This document shows positions 35,255 to 44,383 of a stretch of 64,000 bases of DNA, one piece after another. The DNA lies in assembly GCA_024645245.1 (NCBI GenBank), contig JAHEBN010000001.1:28317-92316 (forward strand). The letters run 5' to 3'. The position numbers and the translations under genes were made by a program. How positions within the stretch are numbered: the stretch's first letter is position 1; each line of letters opens with the position of its first letter. The notes below the pieces were generated by a model. It was not told where the DNA came from. It did no database searches and worked only from the letters and a program-made list of their open reading frames with translations. This DNA comes from Jiulongibacter sp. (GTDB lineage Bacteria > Bacteroidota > Bacteroidia > Cytophagales > Spirosomataceae).

Positions 35255-35764
35255 ATGGTAATTTTATTTCACCAAAATAATTTTAGATTGGGCAAAATAG
35301 CAGTTTTTCTAATTTCATTGCTTTTGGTCTCTTGCGGACTAATACCTATTCAAGATTACAATTTTGATGTAATTTTAGACATTGCGGTCTACAATAAAAA
35401 TGGGGAAGATTTACTGGATACTAACTTAACGAATTCGTTTAAAGACTTTGAAATCCTTTTTGAATACGATCAAATTCCAGGTCAAAAATTACATGGCGGC
35501 ATTCCGATTTTCAATAGTCCAAGGTTTTCACATAACGAAAATCGAAACATTATTTCAATTTTGGGAACCGATATATTGCAAAAAGGCATGCCCGAAATTA
35601 GTAAAGTTAAGATTTCCTGGCCAGATGGAACGGCAGATAAATTCACCTTTATTTTTAAAGACTCCAAAAATTTAGGTATTGTGACAGAAATTCTGGTAAA
35701 TGATATTTCAGAGTGGGAATTAACATCCAAAAAACCTCGATTAATTTTGCTTCATAAAGAATGA
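35255..35764 (+). CDS. Small lipoprotein of unknown function
   Basis: 169 residues from ATG 35255. A hydrophobic segment ends in lipobox LLVSC (Cys 28); TTG at 35288 would give a more usual signal (MGKIAVFLISLLLVSC). The mature part is rich in beta-type segments and D/N/K, without a domain I recognise. It stands alone after a 229-base gap, next to the repeat array at 35832. It could be strain-specific. Confidence 0.65.
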   Translation: MVILFHQNNFRLGKIAVFLISLLLVSCGLIPIQDYNFDVILDIAVYNKNGEDLLDTNLTNSFKDFEILFEYDQIPGQKLHGGIPIFNSPRFSHNENRNIISILGTDILQKGMPEISKVKISWPDGTADKFTFIFKDSKNLGIVTEILVNDISEWELTSKKPRLILLHKE

Positions 35765-35831
35765 TTTAACTTTTCGGTTAACTGTAATATTAAAGAAATC
35801 AAATATAGGTATCACTTTTATTCACGCTTTT

Positions 35832-36180
35832 TGGAACGAAGATTTACCAACGCGGATTTATAAGAGAATAAAAAATCCGTTTTATACGCGATTTTGATTT
35901 ATCAAAACCCGCTTTATCCGTGTTCTATTTATCGTTGATTATTGAACGCGGATGTTCCAATACGGATTTATAATATTAGAAAAAATCCGCTTTATTCGTG
36001 TTCCATTTATCGAAAACTATTGAACGCGGATGACGCGGATGTTCCAACGCGGATTTATTAGTCCAGAATAAATCCGTCTTATCCGCGTTTCTGAATTTTC
36101 AGAATCCGCTTTATCCGTGTTCCATTCGACGACTATTTTGGAACGAGGATGACGCGGATGTTCCAACGCGGAATTTTATG
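35832..36180. repeat. Array of GCGGAT-type palindromic repeats
   Basis: Three to four diverged units, each pairing a GAACGCGGATGTTCCAACG-type half with an AATCCGCTTTATCCGTGTTC-type half, so single strands can fold back. Unit starts near 35832, 35943, 36022 and 36141. A single copy occurs at 25974-26066. This fills the 429-base gap 35765-36193; no gene seen there. Confidence 0.85.
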
Positions 36181-36193
36181 GATATTTACCAAT

Positions 36194-36595
36194 TTACAGA
36201 CCAAATAAATACAAGCCAAAAACAGCAACCAAAAAATAGGGCACTATTCCCGCAGCTCCACCATAATCTTTGGCGATTCTTTGTCCGGCAAAAAGACCTA
36301 AAAGCGTGAACGAAGCCAAAATCAAACTTAAAATGGCCGGTTCGACATTGTTAAACCCCAAAAGAGAAATTACTCCAAGTAAGGCCGTAACTCCCGTGGC
36401 TACTTCCAGCATGGTAATACTCAGAAAAAGTAAATTAGAAAACGGTGCAAGAAAAGTTTTGCTAAATACCGATTGGATATATACCTTATTCCCTTGAAAA
36501 TCAAAGACTTTATCAAAGCCTGATTGCAGGAAAAGAATGGCAGTAAAGAGCGTTATCGAAATTTTCGTTATAAATAGTAATTGCTGAGAATCCAT
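36194..36595 (-). CDS. DoxX-like small membrane protein
   Basis: 133 residues with four hydrophobic helices (about 8-27, 46-68, 75-100, 112-132). The LQSGFDKVFDFQGN segment after helix 1 and the spacing fit DoxX-family proteins, which are mostly uncharacterised inner-membrane proteins. It lies between the repeat array and the decayed DUF937-OmpA gene, and looks like a single-gene unit. Confidence 0.75.
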   Translation of the reverse strand: MDSQQLLFITKISITLFTAILFLQSGFDKVFDFQGNKVYIQSVFSKTFLAPFSNLLFLSITMLEVATGVTALLGVISLLGFNNVEPAILSLILASFTLLGLFAGQRIAKDYGGAAGIVPYFLVAVFGLYLFGL

Positions 36596-36654
36596 ATTTA
36601 AATTTTACACTTTTTAAATTTTTAAAAACTTTTTCAATCTAACTATTTCTTTTA

Positions 36655-36684
36655 ATAAAAAAATCCCACCGAAGCGGGATTTTT
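36655..36684 (-). terminator. Intrinsic terminator after the DUF937-OmpA locus
   Basis: Perfect 9-base arms AAAAATCCC / GGGATTTTT (36659-36667, 36676-36684) with a T run on the minus strand, 24 bases past the expected OmpA stop. Confidence 0.85.
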
Positions 36685-36707
36685 AAAGTGTGTGTCAGTA
36701 GTTTTAA

Positions 36708-37953
36708 TTATTTCGCATCAACCCTTACCGCAATTCTACGGTTCTTAGCTCTTTGGTGTCGTTTGATGCTACCGGATGTAGGTCACCATAGCCTTCAGCT
36801 GTTAATCTTGATACCTCTACACCTTTAGCTACAATAGCATATATTACAGCTACTACACGGTTATCTGAAAGTTTCAGATTTGACTGTGAATTGCCCGTGT
36901 TATCGGTATAACCTCCGATTTTCAACTTCAAATCAGGATATGCCTTCAATATTTCAGCAATGTTAGCGATTTGCTCCATTGACTCATCTGTAAGTGAGGT
37001 ACTTCCGGTTGCAAAATTTATGCGATCGAAATTCAACCAATTATCTTTAGAAACTTCGGCCGAGCCGTCCTCAATAAATTTAATCAGGTTATTTTTCACT
37101 CCCATTTCAGGAATAGTTAATTCGATTCCATTAGGTAATTTTCTTTTAAAGAAAGCTCCTAACTTTTCAAGCCCCTCACCTATGGCAGATGCCGAATTTT
37201 CTGCCACATTAGATGCTGAGTCCACTACCGCAACAGCGGAATCTTTCACATTATTGGCATCATCTTTTATATCGCCACTGTATTTATTCCAAAAGAATAA
37301 AACACCCAAAACTGCAAGCAATCTTATAATCCACGGCATCCAATTTTTTGATTTTACTTCTGTATCAACATTAGAAGCAACATTCGATACAATATTATTC
37401 TTATCAGAAAACATATTACCAAAGCCTAAAGAACCAGCCAAACCAGCTGGTAAAGCCGACGAAACAAAATCTTTTTGACTGGAAAGTAATGTGGCCAATC
37501 CGGATAAACCCAGTCCTTCAGACTTTACTTTTTTACCAATAATTCCCATTACCACCGGTGCCAAAAAACTGAAAATAGAAGAAATGGAGGATTTTTTCAT
37601 TCCGATTAATGATCCAACTGCATTAATCATTTAGCCTGAGCCTGACCCAAGCAAAGTGGATATCATGGAAGAACCGCTGGAAAGTAAATCTTCCGATTTC
37701 TTTGAATCAGATAATAATCCACCCAGATTAACTGACAAGCCTGAATTTGAATTATTATTCAAAACACTCATTATAAAGGAAAGGCCACTGTCAATTGCAC
37801 CTTTTTTCATAATTCCTCCCAAAAGTGCGGGTAATGCATTACTAACTGCTTTTCCTAGTAAAGAAGAATCTCTTCGCCAATACTACCAGCTACTTTTTGT
37901 AAAACTGCGTCTGTTAGATACCCTTTTGCCAAGTCTAAAACATTAAAAGCCAT
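36708..37953 (-). pseudogene. Decayed DUF937-OmpA outer-membrane gene with three lesions
   Basis: The reading starts at ATG 37951-37953 (MAFNVLDLAKGYLTDAVLQK), a DUF937 domain. Near 37870-37875 a missing base breaks the frame: adding one A restores GEEDSSLLGKAVSNALPALLGG. The frame then runs to an in-frame TAA at 37631-37633 right before ATG 37628-37630. After it the frame continues as DUF937, a membrane helix (about LAVLGVLFFW), a linker and an OmpA domain (LKIGGYTDNTGNSQSNLKLSDNR). Near 36750 a net -1 shift diverts the end; the other frame gives AKNRRIAVRVDAK and a stop at 36708-36710. An intact gene would have about 415 residues. Separate open parts are 36725-37630 and 37631-37822; the OmpA part may still be translated. 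Confidence 0.8.
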
Positions 37954-38151
37954 TTTTTAAGGTTTAAATGTTCATAAATTAAAGTAGGTCAAAATCTTTA
38001 AACATATTTAAGACAGCTATAGAAAAAAAAGTAACTTCCTTTATATAAACTTTTTTCAAACCCGCGTTGAAAACAATGATTTTCCCGGCACATTTAAACT
38101 TTTTTTAAATCTCATTTAAAGCTAAGCCTAAAAAAAATCCAGTTATTCTCT

Positions 38152-38159
38152 TAATTTTG
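38152..38159 (+). promoter_or_regulatory. Putative -7 element for yebC
   Basis: TAATTTTG, 23 bases before the ATG; the -33 site is not clear. Confidence 0.4.
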
Positions 38160-38181
38160 CAGCGAATTTGATCAAAAAAAT

Positions 38182-38904
38182 ATGGGAAGAGCATTCGAAT
38201 TTAGAAAAGCAAGAAAAATGAAGCGTTGGAGCTCAATGGCGAAAACCTTCACGCGTATAGGTAAAGATATTGTGATGGCGGTGAAATCTGGCGGGCCAGA
38301 TCCCAATGCCAATTCTCGGCTGAGAGCTATAATTCAGAACGCGAAAGCGGCGAATATGCCCAAAACCAATGTGGAAAGTGCCATAAAAAGGGCTTCTTCA
38401 AAAGATCAGGAAGATTACAAAGAGATTGTATTAGAAGGCTATGGCCTGCATGGTGTGGCTGTTCTTGTGGAATGTACAACCGACAATAATAACCGCACAG
38501 TAGCCAATGTAAGAAGCTATTTTACTAAAACCGGTGGCAGCTTAGGCACCAACGGAATGCTTGACTTTATTTTTGATAGAAAATGCGTTTTCAAAATTGC
38601 CAATCAGGAAGGAATTGATCTGGAAGAATTAGAATTTGAATTAATAGATTTTGGTGCCGACGATGTTTTTTTGGATGGAGAAAACGACCAGATTAATATT
38701 TATGGAGAATTTGCCGCATACGGTGCCATACAAAAGTTTTTAGAAGAAAAAGGTCTGGAGTTGGTTCATGCCGACTTTGAAAGAATACCAACCGATACGA
38801 AAAAATTAAGTGAAGCAGATGCTGCCGACGTGGACAAGCTTTTAGAAAAACTGGAAGAAGACGACGACGTGCAAAACGTGTATCATAACATGGTGCTGGA
38901 ATAA
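38182..38904 (+). CDS. yebC: YebC/PmpR-family protein (TACO1-like)
   Basis: 240 residues, usual length. The start MGRAFEFRKARKMKRWSSMAKTFTRIGKDI and the domains with GGPDPNANSRLRAII, LEGYGLHGVAVLVECTTDNNNRTVANVR and GGSLGTNG are those of YebC proteins, described both as transcription regulators and as translation factors that help ribosomes through proline-rich stretches. Which applies here is not shown. A terminator follows. Confidence 0.95.
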   Translation: MGRAFEFRKARKMKRWSSMAKTFTRIGKDIVMAVKSGGPDPNANSRLRAIIQNAKAANMPKTNVESAIKRASSKDQEDYKEIVLEGYGLHGVAVLVECTTDNNNRTVANVRSYFTKTGGSLGTNGMLDFIFDRKCVFKIANQEGIDLEELEFELIDFGADDVFLDGENDQINIYGEFAAYGAIQKFLEEKGLELVHADFERIPTDTKKLSEADAADVDKLLEKLEEDDDVQNVYHNMVLE

Positions 38905-38929
38905 TTTCCTTCCGCACATATACAACATT

Positions 38930-38967
38930 AATCCGGTATGAGGTGTCATTCTCAAACCGGATTTTTT
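38930..38967 (+). terminator. Intrinsic terminator after yebC
   Basis: Arms AATCCGGT-TGAG and CTCA-ACCGGATT (one bulged A each side), then a T run. Confidence 0.85.
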
Positions 38968-38985
38968 ATTACATCAACAAACTGA

Positions 38986-41217
38986 ATGAGATCATTTTTA
39001 ACTGCCTTTTTAATTTTTTATTTGCTTGGAAATATTGTTTTGTCCCAAACACACAAGCAAGACGATTACGTACTTTTTTCTAAAAAAACCACCGATAAGA
39101 TCATACTCGATGGTATAGCGGACGAGAGCACCTGGCAAAATGCCATTGAAATCGGCGATTTCTGGCTGAAATTCCCAACGGCAGATAGAAAATCAACTAC
39201 CAAAACGACAGTAAAGTCAGCTTATGACGATAAGTTTGTTTATTTTCTGATCGAAGCATTCGACAGTACCAACCGATACATAGCTCCATCACTCAAAAGA
39301 GACAATTCCATAGCTCTTGCGGATGGGGTAGCAATTTTACTCGACCCGGTAAACAAAAAATCGAATGGTTTTGGCTTTGCCTGTACGCCAAATAATGTTC
39401 AATCCGAATACCTGTTTAGTCCAAATTCTGAAAGACCAGAGTTTGCCTGGGATAATAAATGGTTTTCTTCTACAAAAAAATTGGCAGATCGCTATGTAAT
39501 CGAAATGGCTATTCCATTTAAAACCTTGCGTTTTGATGCAGATAATACCCGCTGGGGCCTAAATTTTATAAGAGCCGACCAAAAGAAAAACGAATTTTCT
39601 ACCTGGACAAATGTGCCCGTTCAATTTCAAGGTTTTGATATCGGCTACCTGGGTACACTTCAATTTGAAAGGGAATTGCAAGAACAAAAAGGCAATATTT
39701 CCATCATTCCCTACATTTCTACCCGTTCGGTTTCTGACGTAGAAAATGGTGAGCCTACCTCTTATAAGACCAGTGCAGGCTTCGATGCCAAAGTGGCCGT
39801 TAGTCCCTCTCTGAATCTGGACCTTACCGTAAATCCGGACTTTTCACAAGTTGATGTAGATCAGCAAGTTACCAATCTTACCCGCTTCTCCATATTTTTC
39901 CCGGAAAGAAGGACTTTCTTTTTAGAAAACAGCGATATTTTTTCAGAATATGGAGCTCCGCCATTTCGCCCTTTTTTCTCACGTAGTATTGGTTTAGATA
40001 AAAACGCTCAACCCATTCCTATCCTTTTTGGTGCACGCCTGAGTGGAAACCTTACGCAAAAAATGCGTATTGGGGTCATGAATATGCAAACGCAAAGAAA
40101 AGGTGATTTTGCAGCTCAAAATTATACAGTAGCCTCGCTTAATCAGCGAGTGGGTGCTCGTTCTGTTGTTAAAGGTTATTTCATGAATCGGGATGCCAGC
40201 ACAAAAGAAGGTGAAGCACCACTTAGCAGTCTCGAAAAATTTGGCCGCAATGCAGGTGGTGAGTTTAATTTCACAAGTAAAACGGGTGAGTGGCAAGGTT
40301 GGGCGGGCTATCATACTTCTTTTAAAGAAGGGCTCGACAAAGACCGTTCTTTTTATCAGGTTGGTTTTGGACATTTCGGAAATGTTTATTCGGGCATTAT
40401 TGACTTCGATAATTTTGGAAAGAATTATTACGCTGATATGGGCTTTATTAACCGGCTGGAAACTTATGCTCAAACAGGCCCGACTTATGATTTTGCCGAT
40501 ACGACATTCCGATCTGGTTTTAAGCAAATGTATAACCAAAATAATTTTACCTTCCGGCCGAAAGATAGGAAAGTAATACAAATGGTCTTTGGCATAAGCA
40601 ACTATGCCGTATGGTTTACGGATGGTAAATTAAGTGACCGCACCCATTCGCTATCCTCTGTTTTTACTTTTTTAAATACTGCGGGAATCAATCTTAAATA
40701 CAATATTCAGGAAGATAATCTCCGCTATTTTTTCCCCTTACCGGATGAAAAACCACTTTCCCCGGGAAATTACAATTACCAAAACTTTACCGCTCAGTTT
40801 ACAGGCGATACCCGAAAAAATGCCATTTTGGATGCCGGGTTTACGACAGGTGGTTTTTTTAATGGAAAAATAACTCAATATACCACAGCACTGACATTAA
40901 GAAAACAACCTTGGGTTAATATGGTACTAAACGCTCAATACAATGACTTGAAGTTTTCATCGGATTATGGCAGAACTAAGCTTTGGCTGATTGGCCCGAA
41001 AGTAGAGGCTACTTTCAGTAATAAATTATTCTGGACTTCCTTTTTGCAATTTAATACCCAGCAAAACAACTTCAATATCAACAGCCGGATTCAATATCGC
41101 TACAGCCCCATGTCGGATTTCTTTCTGGTTTATTCGGATAATTATTTCAGTGATCCTTTTTTGAAAAACAAAAACAGAGCCCTGATATTCAAATTGAATT
41201 ACTGGCTTACCATGTAA
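38986..41217 (+). CDS. DUF5916 outer-membrane protein with CBM9-like domain
   Basis: 743 residues with a signal peptide (1-20). A CBM9-like/carbohydrate-binding domain (about 35-225, DGIADESTWQNAIEIGDF to RWGLNFIRADQKK) precedes a long DUF5916 beta-barrel-like region (about 240-743) with the characteristic NPDFSQVDVDQQVTNLTRFSIFFPERRTFFLEN. The family is common in Bacteroidota and predicted to be in the outer membrane; function unknown. The stop is immediately followed by the left arm of an inverted-repeat element at 41218. Confidence 0.92.
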   Translation: MRSFLTAFLIFYLLGNIVLSQTHKQDDYVLFSKKTTDKIILDGIADESTWQNAIEIGDFWLKFPTADRKSTTKTTVKSAYDDKFVYFLIEAFDSTNRYIAPSLKRDNSIALADGVAILLDPVNKKSNGFGFACTPNNVQSEYLFSPNSERPEFAWDNKWFSSTKKLADRYVIEMAIPFKTLRFDADNTRWGLNFIRADQKKNEFSTWTNVPVQFQGFDIGYLGTLQFERELQEQKGNISIIPYISTRSVSDVENGEPTSYKTSAGFDAKVAVSPSLNLDLTVNPDFSQVDVDQQVTNLTRFSIFFPERRTFFLENSDIFSEYGAPPFRPFFSRSIGLDKNAQPIPILFGARLSGNLTQKMRIGVMNMQTQRKGDFAAQNYTVASLNQRVGARSVVKGYFMNRDASTKEGEAPLSSLEKFGRNAGGEFNFTSKTGEWQGWAGYHTSFKEGLDKDRSFYQVGFGHFGNVYSGIIDFDNFGKNYYADMGFINRLETYAQTGPTYDFADTTFRSGFKQMYNQNNFTFRPKDRKVIQMVFGISNYAVWFTDGKLSDRTHSLSSVFTFLNTAGINLKYNIQEDNLRYFFPLPDEKPLSPGNYNYQNFTAQFTGDTRKNAILDAGFTTGGFFNGKITQYTTALTLRKQPWVNMVLNAQYNDLKFSSDYGRTKLWLIGPKVEATFSNKLFWTSFLQFNTQQNNFNINSRIQYRYSPMSDFFLVYSDNYFSDPFLKNKNRALIFKLNYWLTM

Positions 41218-41391
41218 TTTAACCCGCATTATTCATCAGCAAATTTATTCTGAGACCTAAATTGCTTCAAACCAGTTCGTAAACTCACTTAAATTGAACT
41301 CAAATAGTTTACTATTCTTTTTTATTTAAGTGCATGATTTATTGCAATTTAGACTCTCATTACTAATTCCTAATGAATAATGCGGGTTAAA
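41218..41391. repeat. 174-bp element with 19-bp perfect inverted ends
   Basis: TTTAACCCGCATTATTCAT (41218-41236) is exactly inverted at 41373-41391; pairing extends to about 22 bases with one mismatch. It begins right after the DUF5916 stop and its right arm includes the stop codon of the converging aminotransferase. It has no coding capacity. Structure suits a MITE-like element or an unusually long-looped bidirectional terminator. Confidence 0.8.
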
Positions 41392-42673
41392 GTTTAGCTA
41401 AATACTGAAGTCCATCCAAAAGCCGATCCAGATCGCGGGTGGAAGTGTACACATGAGGTGCAATCCGGATACCATTTAAGGCTTCCCATTTGGTGGGTGA
41501 TGTATGCACCTTGTATTTGGCAAAAAGCTTAGATTCCATTTCGCCGGCTTCAAGACCATCCATTCCCACATGTGCCAAAGCACAGGAAAAATTCGGCAAT
41601 AGCGAAGTATTTAGCCTTGTTCTTTCCATTTTTATAACTTCAGTTGCCCAGTAATTTTTCAGGTATCGCAGGCGGGCCTCTTTTCTTTCATTTCCAATGG
41701 TATACTGAAAATTGAGAGCTTCGCCAATGGCTTGTTCAATCGGGAAAGATCGGGTGCCCAGATTTTCGAATTTCCGGATATCATCAGATAGCGGCGTGTC
41801 GTTTGGCACCAAAGGATAAATTTTGGAAATATGTTCCTTTTTTATCCAAAGCATGCCCGACCCTATCGGTGCACACAACCATTTATGCAAACTGGTGCCG
41901 TAATAATCGCAATGTAAATCACTGATTTTGTGATCTATATGTGCAAAAGTATGTGCTCCATCGCATACTACTTCTATATTTTTTGAATGTGCCAGATCGG
42001 CTATTTCTTTCACCGGCATTATCTGACCGTTCCAATTTATCATGTGCGTAACATGCACCACTTTTGTTTTTTCCGTCATTTGTTCCTGATAAATCTTTAC
42101 TAACTCGGCCTTGTCCTCAGCTGGTAATTTCAGATTCACCCATTTCAGCACAATTCCATCTCTCAATTCCCGTTGCCGCCAGGCATGCTGCATGTTTGGA
42201 TAATCGTATTTGCTTAAAATCACTTCATCTCCGGCTTTGAGCTTCATGCCCATAATTATCGTATCCAGTGATTCCGTGGCATTGCGATTGATGGCGATTT
42301 CTTCCGGTGATACACCAGCGAATTTTGCCAGATTTTCACGCAAGGGCTCTTTGCCCTGACTCATTATTCGCCACATGTAATACGAGGGAGCTTCGTTTGA
42401 GTATGCATTCAATCTACTCAAAGACTCCTGCACGACCTTGGGAGCCGGACTTACGCCGCCATTATTCAGGTTGATTATGTTGGGTGAAACCGTGTAAGCC
42501 TGTTTCATTTGTGCCCAGAAGTCCTCATCCGAAGCCAATTCGGTTGGTGATTTTTTCAGGGATTCCTGATTAATTTCCAGGAGTTTTTTCTCAGGTAAAG
42601 AAACAAACGAAGATAAAAAGGCTGTTCCTCCTGCGGCAAGGGTATTTTTTAAAAAATGGCGTCTATCGGTCAT
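41387..42673 (-). CDS. Class V PLP-dependent aminotransferase-fold enzyme, Tat-exported
   Basis: 428 residues. MTDRRHFLKNTLAAGGTAFLSSF is a Tat-type signal, so the enzyme likely folds with PLP before export. Blocks INLNNGGVSPAP, NRNATESLDTIIMG, VVCDGAHTFAHID and GTSLHKWLCAPIGSG (PLP Lys) match the isopenicillin-N-epimerase/cysteine-desulfurase-like group. Substrate unknown. An exported class V enzyme is uncommon outside such Bacteroidota examples. Its stop lies in the inverted-repeat element. Confidence 0.92.
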   Translation of the reverse strand: MTDRRHFLKNTLAAGGTAFLSSFVSLPEKKLLEINQESLKKSPTELASDEDFWAQMKQAYTVSPNIINLNNGGVSPAPKVVQESLSRLNAYSNEAPSYYMWRIMSQGKEPLRENLAKFAGVSPEEIAINRNATESLDTIIMGMKLKAGDEVILSKYDYPNMQHAWRQRELRDGIVLKWVNLKLPAEDKAELVKIYQEQMTEKTKVVHVTHMINWNGQIMPVKEIADLAHSKNIEVVCDGAHTFAHIDHKISDLHCDYYGTSLHKWLCAPIGSGMLWIKKEHISKIYPLVPNDTPLSDDIRKFENLGTRSFPIEQAIGEALNFQYTIGNERKEARLRYLKNYWATEVIKMERTRLNTSLLPNFSCALAHVGMDGLEAGEMESKLFAKYKVHTSPTKWEALNGIRIAPHVYTSTRDLDRLLDGLQYLAKL

Positions 42674-42842
42674 AAGAGACTTTGGGTTGAAGTTTTACAA
42701 AAGCTACAAACCAAATTCGAAGGAAACAATCAAGTTTCCGGTTTTTCTTAAAACGCTCAATACTTAATCCAGTTTTTTATCTAATAAGTTCAAAAACAGG
42801 CCTTTGAAAAAGTGTAAATAATTTTTCAGGAATACTTAAACA

Positions 42843-42875
42843 AAAAAATAGCCACCGTTTCCGGCAGCCCTATTT
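42843..42875 (-). terminator. Probable terminator after the Spy-like gene
   Basis: Hairpin AAATAG...CTATTT (42846-42851 / 42870-42875) with an inner CTGCCG-GAAA-CGGTGG stem, then T run on the minus strand, 22 bases past the stop at 42897. Confidence 0.55.
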
Positions 42876-42896
42876 GAATAATTTAGGAAGACTTTT

Positions 42897-43319
42897 TTAA
42901 CCTTTTTTGTTCCAATCTCCACCTCTTTTGCCTCGATGTTTCCCTCTTTTTGCTTTCATTTCGGCTTTACGAGTTTCCATATCTGCCTGATGTTTAGCAT
43001 ATTGGTCAGGCGTTAGAATGGTTTTTAGTTTGGCCTCATATGCCTCGTGTTCGGCTTTCATTGCTTCCCTCTTTGCTTTCATCTCCTCCTGATGAGCCTT
43101 TCTTTCAGCCTGCATTTTTCCCGATTGTGCGGTGTTCAGGGCAAGCAAATCTTTGTATTGTTGCTCATTCAGGTTCAACTCCGTTTTCATTTTTTCGGTG
43201 CGTTTTTCTACACGTTCGGCCGGATCCATTTTTTGATGATCTCCACCACCTCTTTGTGCGAAAGCAGATACACCAACTGAAAATAAAATCGCTGTAAGTA
43301 CTAAATTGATCTTTTTCAT
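42897..43319 (-). CDS. Small exported Spy/CpxP-like (DUF4890-type) protein
   Basis: I start at ATG 43317-43319 (MKKINLVLTAILFSVGVSAFAQ), giving a 141-residue product with a clean signal peptide cleaved after AFA; the ATG at 43344-43346 adds nine atypical residues. The mature part is helical and highly charged with LNLNEQQYKDLLALN and LKTILTPDQYAKHQ, the two LTxxQ-like segments of Spy/CpxP-type periplasmic proteins, and ends in a basic RGKHRGKRGGDWNKKG tail. A chaperone-like or metal/stress role is possible. Confidence 0.82.
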   Translation of the reverse strand: MKKINLVLTAILFSVGVSAFAQRGGGDHQKMDPAERVEKRTEKMKTELNLNEQQYKDLLALNTAQSGKMQAERKAHQEEMKAKREAMKAEHEAYEAKLKTILTPDQYAKHQADMETRKAEMKAKRGKHRGKRGGDWNKKG

Positions 43320-43476
43320 TATTTGTATATTGTTTATGTTATTCACGGCTCTTTGACTTGGGAGGAATTAAAAGGTTTATTGTCGAAATGTTAAAAAAGG
43401 TGAATTTTTGCATCATCCGATAGATTCTTTGTGAATTAAGTCTTTTTGTTTTAAAGAGCTTAAATCATTCCTCCCA

Positions 43477-43507
43477 TTTGATCGCCTTTTATTAATTAAT
43501 ATCTTTG
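43477..43507 (+). promoter_or_regulatory. Consensus Bacteroidota promoter for tpiA
   Basis: TTTG (43477-43480), 19 bases, TATCTTTG (43500-43507): exact consensus and spacing, 28 bases before the ATG. Confidence 0.85.
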
Positions 43508-43535
43508 CCCCTCTTTAATCAAACCGAAGAAAAAA

Positions 43536-44303
43536 ATGAGAAAAAAATATGCAGCAGGTAACTGGAAAATGAACAAGACTTTTAATGAAGGTCAGATTTT
43601 GTTTTCAGAAGTTACCAATATGGTGAAAGACGAATTGGTAAACCCAAATGTAAAAGTGGTAATGGCTGTGCCGGCACCTTACTTGAGTTCTTTTAGCAAA
43701 CTGATAAATACCGATAAAGTAAGTATCGCGGCCCAAAACTGCCACCCGAAAGAATCCGGTGCGTATACCGGTGAAGTTTCTGTTGGAATGTTAAAGTCTG
43801 TTGGTGTGGAATACGTGATCATTGGGCATAGTGAGCGACGGGAATATTTCGGAGAAACCGATGAATTTATTGCTGCAAAAGTAGATGCCTTATTAGCTGG
43901 CGGTCTTACGCCGATTTTCTGCTGTGGCGAAACCCTGGCTCAGCGTGAAGCAGGTATTCATTTTGATTTTGTAAAAGGTCAGTTTACCAATGCATTGTTT
44001 CATTTAGATGCCGATGCTTTGCAAAAAGTAGTAATCGCTTACGAACCTATCTGGGCTATCGGTACGGGCGTAACAGCAAGCAGTGAGCAGGCACAAGAAA
44101 TGCACAAGGTTTTAAGAGATCATTTGGCTTCAAAATACGGTCAGGAAGTGGCTGATAATATTTCAATTCTATATGGCGGTAGCGTGGGTGCTGGCAATGC
44201 CAAAGAGCTTTTCGCTATGCCCGATGTAGACGGTGGCCTGGTAGGCGGTGCCTCACTTAAATCAAGAGATTTTACGGAAATTGCCAAGAGTTTTCCGGCA
44301 TAA
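43536..44303 (+). CDS. tpiA: Triosephosphate isomerase
   Basis: 255 residues, normal length. NWKMN holds the active-site Lys, VIIGHSERR the catalytic His, and AYEPIWAIGTG the catalytic Glu; YGGSVGAGNAKEL and GGLVGGASLK bind phosphate. It interconverts dihydroxyacetone phosphate and glyceraldehyde 3-phosphate in glycolysis. It has a strong consensus promoter and its own terminator, so it is a single-gene unit. Confidence 0.98.
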   Translation: MRKKYAAGNWKMNKTFNEGQILFSEVTNMVKDELVNPNVKVVMAVPAPYLSSFSKLINTDKVSIAAQNCHPKESGAYTGEVSVGMLKSVGVEYVIIGHSERREYFGETDEFIAAKVDALLAGGLTPIFCCGETLAQREAGIHFDFVKGQFTNALFHLDADALQKVVIAYEPIWAIGTGVTASSEQAQEMHKVLRDHLASKYGQEVADNISILYGGSVGAGNAKELFAMPDVDGGLVGGASLKSRDFTEIAKSFPA

Positions 44304-44321
44304 GAAATAATAATTCTTAAG

Positions 44322-44357
44322 AAAAAGCCTGTTCAGGATTCCTGAATGGGCTTTTTT
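44322..44357. terminator. Bidirectional terminator between tpiA and the YdeI-like gene
   Basis: 15-base arms (AAAGCCTGTTCAGGA and its near complement, two G-T pairs) flanked by A run left and T run right. Confidence 0.85.
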
Positions 44358-44383
44358 ACGAGATGCCATCAAAATTTCTAAAA

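Noticed and set aside
35832..36180. CRISPR array
   Set aside because: Units are palindromic, irregular in length and lack unique spacers between constant repeats; no cas genes in the window.
39994..40581. A 195-codon minus-strand frame inside the DUF5916 gene
   Set aside because: Translation shows no family pattern and lies wholly within a clear coding gene; it is a mirror frame.
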